A DNA stretch of 64,000 nt, from NCBI GenBank assembly GCA_964474695.1, contig CAYYTK010000001.1:186001-250000 (forward strand), read 5' to 3'. Below the pieces are notes generated by a model, which saw only the letters and a list, made by a program, of their open reading frames with translations, was not told the origin of the DNA and ran no database searches. Of the stretch, positions 59,034-64,000 are shown piece after piece (within the stretch, counting starts at the first letter, position 1; each line of letters opens with the position of its first letter). The translations under genes and the position numbers were made by a program. The DNA comes from DAOUBP01 sp964474695 (GTDB taxonomy: Bacteria > Chloroflexota > Anaerolineae > CG2-30-64-16).

Positions 59034-60002
59034 ATGTCCAGATTGTTTCGTATCGTGAGCACTTGTCTGATATCAGTCGTCTTGCTGACCTCCATCCTGA
59101 CCTCCTGCGCGCCGGCGCCGCCGGCTGAAGATGGCAAACTGAAACTGGCATTGATTCCGGTGCTGGATGTGATCCCCATCTTCATCGCGCAGCAGAACGG
59201 CTATTTTGCCGAGCAGGGCATCCAGGTGGAAACCGTGCCGGTGAAGAGCCCGCAAGAGCGCGATGTCTTCATCCAGACGGGCCAGGCGGACGGCGTATTG
59301 ACCGATCTGCCGAGTGTTGGTCTGCTGAATAAGGATACGGCCAAGGTCAAGGCCGTCTACACCGCGCGGCGGCCATTCCCGGATGCGCCGCTGTTTCGCA
59401 TGTTGGCCAGTCCGCAGAGCGCGATTTCCAGACCGGCGGATGTGAAGGGGGTGCCGGTCGGCGTCAGTTACAACACCGCCATCGAGTATTTGACCGACCG
59501 CATGCTGGTTGCCGAGGGCCTGAAGCCGGAGGAGATCGTTAAGATTGAGGTCGGCGCCATTACGGTGCGCTACGAGCAGTTGATGAGCGGCAACATCCAG
59601 GTTGCGGTGCTCCCCGATCCGCTCGCCCAGGGTGCGATCGCGGCGGGCGCCAAGGTGGTGGTGGAAGACTCGAAGTACGCAAGCCTTTCCCAGTCGGTGC
59701 TCATTTTCACCACGGACGCACTGAAGGCCAAGCCGGCAACGATCAAGAAGTTCCTTATGGCCTGGGAGAAGGCCGTTAGCGAGTTGAACGCCAACCCCGA
59801 GAAGTACCGCGGCGTCCTGATGGAGCAGGGCCGCGTGCCGGCCTCGATCCAGGACAGCTATCGTATGCCGCCGTTCCCCGGTCGCGGCGTGCCCACCGAA
59901 GCCGAGGTTGCTGATGTGGCCGTGTGGCTGAAGGAGAAAGGGCTGGTGGCACGCGACCTGACGTATGCGGATTTTGTGGATGACTCGTTCTTGCCGAAGT
60001 GA
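59034..60002 (+). CDS. ABC transporter substrate-binding lipoprotein, SsuA/ThiY (NMT1-like) family
   Basis: 322 residues. The lipoprotein signal ends in ILTSCAP with Cys at 25. The periplasmic-type binding fold shows LALIPVLDVIPIFIAQQNGYFAEQGI and later DVKGVPVGVSYNTAIEYL, then VAVLPDPLAQGAIAAGAK, matching binding proteins for pyrimidine thiamin precursors, sulfonates, nitrate or taurine (quoted in short: IFIAQQNGYFAEQGI, GVPVGVSYNTAIEYL). The matching permease and SsuB-type ATPase are missing; instead an ECF ATPase pair and ecfT follow after a repeat-filled gap. The ligand is unknown. Confidence 0.9.
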   Translation: MSRLFRIVSTCLISVVLLTSILTSCAPAPPAEDGKLKLALIPVLDVIPIFIAQQNGYFAEQGIQVETVPVKSPQERDVFIQTGQADGVLTDLPSVGLLNKDTAKVKAVYTARRPFPDAPLFRMLASPQSAISRPADVKGVPVGVSYNTAIEYLTDRMLVAEGLKPEEIVKIEVGAITVRYEQLMSGNIQVAVLPDPLAQGAIAAGAKVVVEDSKYASLSQSVLIFTTDALKAKPATIKKFLMAWEKAVSELNANPEKYRGVLMEQGRVPASIQDSYRMPPFPGRGVPTEAEVADVAVWLKEKGLVARDLTYADFVDDSFLPK

Positions 60003-60006
60003 GGAC

Positions 60007-60206
60007 GTACTGCGTATTGCGTACTGCGTGAAACTTGGGGCGTGAATGGTCGTCACTCGACGGCGTGCCGGAATAGAGGCTTCAGCCGGTCACTGGCTTA
60101 TCTGGACCGTGCGGTAGACCGGCTAAAGCCTCGAATCCGGATAGTTTGGAGTTTCTGACGCATCACGCATCACGCATCACGCATCACGTAGTACGCAATG
60201 CGCAAC
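60007..60206. repeat. Composite inverted repeat with tandem units, containing hairpin copy 3
   Basis: GTACTGCGTATTGCGTACTG at 60007 onward is an imperfect inverted match to CACGTAGTACGCAATGCGCA at 60185 onward. Between them lie copy 3 of the hairpin family and four exact ACGCATC units (60158-60185). It fills nearly the whole gap and ends five bases before the ECF ATPase ATG, which has no ribosome site. Confidence 0.75.
60068..60140. repeat. Dispersed hairpin repeat family, copy 3
   Basis: CCGGAATAGAGGCTTCAGCC at the left pairs with GGCTAAAGCCTCGAATCCGG at the right (60121-60140). It is the clearest long-armed copy, with a loop of about 32 bases that has its own GGTC/GACC ends. Confidence 0.85.
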
Positions 60207-60210
60207 ACCC

Positions 60211-62253
60211 ATGATCTCTCCCACCCCGCCCGCCATCTCCATCACTGACCTGCACTACGCCTACCCGCCGCTTTTGTCTGACGCGGCGGATGGGCCGGCC
60301 GCGGACGTTTTGCAGGGCGTGACCTGCCAGGTGGACCGCGGGGAGCTGGTTGCGCTGATCGGCCGCGTCGGCTGCGGTAAGACCACTTTATGTATGAGCC
60401 TGAACGGCCAGGTGCCCCAGGCCACGGGCGGCCGCTTTCGGGGCCAGGTGATCGCGGCGGGCCTCGATACGCGGCGGCACCCCGTTGCGGCCCTGGCCCG
60501 GCGGGCCGGCCTGGTGTTTCAGGATCCCGAGGCGCAGCTCACTCAGATGTGTGTCGAGGATGAGGTCGCGTTCGGACCGGAGAACCTCGGCCTGCCGCCC
60601 CATGAGATCGATGAGCGTGTAGCCTGGGTATTGGAAGCCGTGGGGTTATCTGCCTACCGGGACCGCTCTCCCCTGCACCTCTCAGGCGGCGAGAAGCAGC
60701 GCGTTGCCATCGCTGCCATGCTGGCCATGCGTCCCACCGTGTTGGTGCTGGACGATCCCACCGCCAACCTCGATCCGGCCGGCAAAACCGCGATTTTCAA
60801 CGTCCTGATCGAGCTGGCGCGGCGCTGGCAGTTGGCCGTGCTGGTGGCCACCCAGGATCTGGAGCTGGTTGCCCGTCTCGCTGATCGTGTGCTGGTGTTG
60901 CATGAGGGCCGGATCGGTCTGTCCGGTCCGCCTCATGAGGTTTTCGCGCAGGTCGCGCGCCTGCAGGAGTGGGGCATCGGCGCGCCGCAACTCGCTGAAC
61001 TGGCGCATCTCCTGGGCCAGCGGACGGGGCGCGTGTACAGCTTCTGCGCCGTCGGCCAGGCCTACGCGCAGCTCAGGGCGGATCTGTTGGGCGCTAATTC
61101 AGGAATTTCAAATGGAACCGCCGACGAAAGCATCCTGAGCGGAGCCGAGGGCGGGGCCCCGGCGCAGTCGAAGGATGCGGCCCTACGCGATGGCCGCTCC
61201 GCCCCTTCGACTGCGGGGCCGGAACCGCACGGCCCCGCCGCTCAGGGTGCTCCGCTCCGTTCGGAGTTCCCGAGGTCGCCCTCCGGCGACCGGCCTGCCG
61301 CGGGGCGTGTTGAGTTACCCAGCGACAGTCATTGCGAGGAGGGCCGCAGCCCGACGAAGCAATCTCATTCCGGCGGCCCGCAGATCAGCCTGCAGGGGGT
61401 CGCGTACCGCTACCCGGATGGCACGCCTGCGCTGCAGGGGGTCGATCTGGCGGTGGCGCCGGGTGAATTCGTCGCGCTGCTCGGGCCCAACGGCTCTGGC
61501 AAGACAACCCTGGCGAAGCTGCTCAACGGGCTGCTGCGGCCCACGGCCGGCCGGGTGTTGATCGATGGCCAGGATACGCAGACCACGCGCGTGCCTGTGC
61601 TGGCGCGCACGGTGGGTTATGCTTTTCAGAACCCGGACCACCAGATATTTGCCTCTACGGTGGCGGAAGAAACAGCTTTTGCCTTGCGCCTGCAAGAATT
61701 GCCCCGGGCAGAGGTGGCCCAACGGGTGGCCGAGGCGCTGGACCGTTTTCGACTCGTCGGCAAGTCGCATTTGCCGCCAGCGGTGTTGGGAACAAGCCAG
61801 CGCCGGCAGGTGGCCCTGGCCGCAGTATTGGCCGCCCGGCCCCGCGTGCTGGTGCTGGATGAACCGACCGGCGGGCTGGACAGTCGTGGCCAGCAGGAAC
61901 TGATGGCAGCCGTGTCGGAATTCAACCGCCAGGGGGGCACGGTGCTCCTGATCACCCACGACATGCGCCTGATGGCGGAATACGCGACCCGTGCGGTGGT
62001 GATGCTGGCTGGAAAGGTGCTGTTCGACGGCGCGCCCGCCGCCCTGTTCGAATGCCCCGACGTGCTGATGCAGGCGCACCTGGCGGTGCCGCCGGTTGTG
62101 CGTTTGGCGCAGCGGCTGGCGCCGCTCGGCTTGAGCACCGGCCTCCTGACCAACGCCGATTTTGTCGCGGCCTGGAAGGTGCTCTCGCAGGCGCAGGCCC
62201 GTCCGGCCGCGCAGGTTGACGCCGCGAAAAGGGGGGGGCGCGATGCCGGCTGA
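60211..62253 (+). CDS. Fused energy-coupling factor (ECF) transporter ATPase, two domains with repeat-derived linker
   Basis: 680 residues. ECF importers take up vitamins or metals with a T protein and separate S proteins. Domain 1 (about 10-290) has Walker A GRVGCGKTT (51-59), signature LSGGEKQRVAIAAML, Walker B VLVLDDPTANLD and VATQD at the switch. Domain 2 (about 393-660) has GPNGSGKTTLAKLLNGLL, a changed signature LGTSQRRQ, Walker B VLVLDEPTGGLD and LITHD. The linker (about 300-392) is Pro/Ala/Gly/Ser-rich and coded by palindromic repeats. The ATG lacks a ribosome site. The reading frame is open throughout, and the gene overlaps ecfT by 11 bases. Confidence 0.93.
   Translation: MISPTPPAISITDLHYAYPPLLSDAADGPAADVLQGVTCQVDRGELVALIGRVGCGKTTLCMSLNGQVPQATGGRFRGQVIAAGLDTRRHPVAALARRAGLVFQDPEAQLTQMCVEDEVAFGPENLGLPPHEIDERVAWVLEAVGLSAYRDRSPLHLSGGEKQRVAIAAMLAMRPTVLVLDDPTANLDPAGKTAIFNVLIELARRWQLAVLVATQDLELVARLADRVLVLHEGRIGLSGPPHEVFAQVARLQEWGIGAPQLAELAHLLGQRTGRVYSFCAVGQAYAQLRADLLGANSGISNGTADESILSGAEGGAPAQSKDAALRDGRSAPSTAGPEPHGPAAQGAPLRSEFPRSPSGDRPAAGRVELPSDSHCEEGRSPTKQSHSGGPQISLQGVAYRYPDGTPALQGVDLAVAPGEFVALLGPNGSGKTTLAKLLNGLLRPTAGRVLIDGQDTQTTRVPVLARTVGYAFQNPDHQIFASTVAEETAFALRLQELPRAEVAQRVAEALDRFRLVGKSHLPPAVLGTSQRRQVALAAVLAARPRVLVLDEPTGGLDSRGQQELMAAVSEFNRQGGTVLLITHDMRLMAEYATRAVVMLAGKVLFDGAPAALFECPDVLMQAHLAVPPVVRLAQRLAPLGLSTGLLTNADFVAAWKVLSQAQARPAAQVDAAKRGGRDAG
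61130..61372 (+). repeat. Cluster of palindromic repeats inside the ECF ATPase gene
   Basis: Element 1 (61130-61178) runs from GCATCCTGAGCG to GTCGAAGGATGC, matching the intergenic copy at 31363-31398 read in reverse. Element 2 (61203-61248) runs from CCCTTCGACTGCG to CGCTCAGGG. Element 3 (about 61324-61372) contains GTCATTGCGAGG and GAAGCAATCTC. All are read in frame as residues about 307-388. Confidence 0.82.
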
Positions 62254-63022
62254 GTTCGATGCCTACGTGCGCCGTGCGACATGGGTTCACGCCCTCGATC
62301 CCCGGGTGAAGCTGGCGTTTGTGGTCGTGGCCTGCACCCTGACCTTCTTGTGGTCCAGCTTCTGGGCGAGCCTGGCCGTGAGCGCGTTCGGCTTGCTGCT
62401 CCTGGCATGCGCCCAGGTGGGCTGGTCGCGGATTTGGCGCTTCCTGCGCGGCATCGCGCCACTGCTGATCTTCATCTTTGTGCTGACCGCGCTGTTCGGC
62501 ATCGGCGCCGGGCCGGTCTGGTTGAGTTGGGGGCCGCTGCGGGTGACGGACGCCGCGGTGCAGCAAGGGGGAGTGCTGGCCGGCCGCCTGCTGGCGCTGG
62601 GCTTGATCTTCTTCCTCTGGCTCAGCACTACCGATCAGCGGGGGATGGTCAGCGGCTTTACCGCGCTGCGGATGCCCTATAGCTGGGGCCTGACCCTGGC
62701 ACTGGCGTTGCGTTACCTGCCGATCCTGGCCGGCATGTATCAGCAGGTAGTCGAGGCACAGCAAGCCCGCGGGTTGGACCTGGCGCAGCGCGGGCTGTGG
62801 GCGCGGCTGCAGGCATACCGGCCCGTGCTGGTGGCAGTGGTGATCGGCGCGCTGAGGCACGGTGAGCGGCTGGGTTGGGCGTTGGAAGCCCGCGCGCTGG
62901 GCGCACCGGGGGTCCGGCGCACGCAGTATCGTCCTCTAAGCCTCAAAAGGCTCGATGTGATCGTGCTGGCCGCGCTGGCTGTGCTGCTGGCAGCCGGGCT
63001 GGCGACGCGGCTATTTCGGTAG
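62243..63022 (+). CDS. ecfT: ECF transporter transmembrane protein EcfT
   Basis: 259 residues from the ATG at 62243, which overlaps the ATPase gene by 11 bases and has a poly-G ribosome site. The family opening VHALDPRVKLAFVVVACTLTFLW (HALDPRVKLAFVVV) is clear, with a helix bundle and the coupling-helix motif EAQQARGLDLAQRGLW, containing the conserved Ala-Arg-Gly. The second coupling motif is EARALGAPGVRRTQY. It transmits ATPase motion to S components. No S component gene is found in this window. Confidence 0.93.
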   Translation: MPAEFDAYVRRATWVHALDPRVKLAFVVVACTLTFLWSSFWASLAVSAFGLLLLACAQVGWSRIWRFLRGIAPLLIFIFVLTALFGIGAGPVWLSWGPLRVTDAAVQQGGVLAGRLLALGLIFFLWLSTTDQRGMVSGFTALRMPYSWGLTLALALRYLPILAGMYQQVVEAQQARGLDLAQRGLWARLQAYRPVLVAVVIGALRHGERLGWALEARALGAPGVRRTQYRPLSLKRLDVIVLAALAVLLAAGLATRLFR

Positions 63023-63078
63023 GGGCGATCCCCTCATGGTCGCCCTGGGCGCGCATAAGGCACTGCCCCTGCCCCTTT

Positions 63079-63107
63079 TTGCCTCATAGCGCGGCTGGTG
63101 CTATAAT
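63079..63107 (+). promoter_or_regulatory. Promoter of tRNA-Arg
   Basis: TTGCCT (63079-63084) and TATAAT (63102-63107) are 17 bases apart, with an extended -10 (TGCTATAAT). Confidence 0.75.
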
Positions 63108-63120
63108 CCTACATGTAAAT

Positions 63121-63192
63121 GCCCCCATAGCTCAGTGGATAGAGCGCTAGCCTCCGGAGCTAGAAGCGTGGGTTCGAGTCCCGCTGGGGGTA
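63121..63192 (+). tRNA. tRNA-Arg (anticodon CCG)
   Basis: A 72-base cloverleaf. The acceptor arms are GCCCCCA and TGGGGGT, with a G-U first pair. The D arm is GCTC/GAGC. The anticodon stem CTAGC/GCTAG encloses loop CTCCGGA, giving anticodon CCG for codon CGG. The T arm is GTGGG-TTCGAGT-CCCGC. CCA is not encoded. Confidence 0.95.
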
Positions 63193-63198
63193 CAGATT

Positions 63199-63220
63199 GA
63201 AGCCGAGCATGCTCGGCTTC
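63199..63220 (+). terminator. Terminator after tRNA-Arg
   Basis: GAAGCCGAG pairs with CTCGGCTTC around CATG, followed by CTTGTTTG. Confidence 0.75.
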
Positions 63221-63246
63221 CTTGTTTGGGGCCAATCTCACCTTTT

Positions 63247-64000
63247 CTATTGATCCTGCAGCCGTTTCTCCCACTGCAGCCACCCCGGCAGCCGCCGGTA
63301 CCCCAGCCTTTCGTTGAGATGCAGGATCGGCGGATTGGCCGTATCGTTCTGGGTGCGCGCCTCGGCGTAACTGCGTTTTTGTAGCGCGGCGAGCGACATG
63401 ACCTTGAGCGCCAGGGCGATGCCGCGGCCACGGTATTCGCGCAGTACGACAGTCGAGCTGGTGACCGCAGGGCCCTCTTTCGGCAACATGATGGATGTCA
63501 TGCCGATCATACGCTCACCATCCAGCGCTACGAAGATGAACTCCGGCTCGTTCGCCGGGCCATCCAGCATATCGCTGCGCCAGGTGTCGTATTCCGGCGT
63601 CAAGCGTGCGCCACCTGGGAATGGCACGTCACCGACGGCTGCCCGATACAACTCGAACAGGTTGCGGTCGGCTTCGGGCTGGGCGGTGCGCATCCGGGTC
63701 AGGGTGGTGAGCGTATAGCCGGCCCCCGCGACGCGTTCGAAGGCCGTGGCCCAGGCGGCCGCGTCGAATTGCTTCAGATCCAGCGTTTGTTCGAATCGGA
63801 TGCCATAGATGGTAAACCCCGTCCCTTCCAGGAAGCGGATGCTGTGCGCCTGGCTTTCGCGGCAGTCGGTCCAAAGCCTCTCAGCCCCCTGACCACGAGC
63901 ATACGGCTCCAGCTCGGCCAGCAGTGCCTGCCCGATCCCGCGGCCGCGCCATGCCGGATCGACGATGCCGTAAATCTGGTAAACACCCGGCGCCTCCATC
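63247..64000 (-). CDS. Tandem GNAT acetyltransferase, N-terminus beyond the window
   Basis: About 250 residues of a longer protein are visible; the first Met at 63999 is probably internal, since the visible part opens at the end of a GNAT core. The first GNAT unit shows IYGIVDPAWRGRGIGQALLAEL. The second has VALDGERMIGMTSIML and STVVLREYRGRGIALALKVM with TQNDTANPPILHLNERLGYR (short: REYRGRGIALALK, NDTANPPILHLNERLG). Two-domain GNAT proteins of this shape resemble mycothiol synthase-like enzymes, but the substrate is unknown. It faces the tRNA gene. Confidence 0.88.
   Translation of the reverse strand, partial: MEAPGVYQIYGIVDPAWRGRGIGQALLAELEPYARGQGAERLWTDCRESQAHSIRFLEGTGFTIYGIRFEQTLDLKQFDAAAWATAFERVAGAGYTLTTLTRMRTAQPEADRNLFELYRAAVGDVPFPGGARLTPEYDTWRSDMLDGPANEPEFIFVALDGERMIGMTSIMLPKEGPAVTSSTVVLREYRGRGIALALKVMSLAALQKRSYAEARTQNDTANPPILHLNERLGYRRLPGWLQWEKRLQDQ

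Noticed and set aside
60158..60185. CRISPR-like array of ACGCATC units
   Set aside because: The units are 7 bases, directly adjacent with no spacers, and there are no cas genes.

Overview
The window is GC-rich, gene-dense chromosomal DNA from a bacterium. The gene content fits a member of the Chloroflexota, perhaps near Anaerolineae or Caldilineae: runs of cobalamin-binding radical SAM enzymes, a nuo cluster holding only membrane-arm subunits, a FabL-type enoyl reductase, a MurE without the usual diaminopimelate motif, and intergenic DNA full of short palindromic and tandem repeats. This placement is inference from gene content; there is no rRNA gene here. No prophage, CRISPR array or intact insertion sequence was seen.

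Left block (1-13.7 kb, minus strand). A likely operon runs from a SufR-like Fe-S regulator through moaA, an A-type Fe-S carrier, an intein-split rtcB RNA ligase and four radical SAM genes, the last cut by the window edge. Most members make, carry or use Fe-S clusters. Further right are a stand-alone IS630-type DNA-binding protein, metG, a PspC protein and an acetyltransferase.

Second block (14-27 kb, plus strand). argH is followed by nuoAHJKLMN with its own promoter, a membrane zinc-ribbon protein, murE, and corA behind a 438-base gap that can fold and mask the corA ribosome site.

Middle (27-50 kb). An orphan CHAT protein, a fragment of a type I restriction methyltransferase gene (hsdM), a PAS-only sensor, fabL, proline dehydrogenase, RNase J, the tsaE-tsaB-rimI operon, a phosphoesterase, a DUF4349 lipoprotein, a cyclic-nucleotide-binding/PH-domain membrane protein, uvrC, a glycosyltransferase/sugar-phosphate transferase fusion, three membrane proteins (DUF4126, DUF4013, DUF2085), pyrophosphatase, a PfkB sugar kinase, a lone MalK-type ATPase and def.

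Right block (51-63 kb, plus strand). A complete nucleoside-type (BMP family) ABC importer has a binding protein that is an in-frame tandem duplication with a 696-base core identical between copies. mntP, an orphan SsuA/ThiY-type binding lipoprotein, a fused two-domain ECF ATPase and ecfT follow. A tRNA-Arg(CCG) and part of a double acetyltransferase end the window.

The most unusual theme is repeat DNA inside genes. Palindromic repeats of a type also present between genes form most of the linker joining the two ECF ATPase domains, and a CA-rich tandem repeat adds a His/Pro/Thr loop to NuoL; both keep the reading frame. Other points of interest are the corA leader, a structured stretch before malK, the duplicated BMP protein, the RtcB intein at the active-site cysteine, and apparent leaderless transcription of uvrC and the DUF2085 gene.
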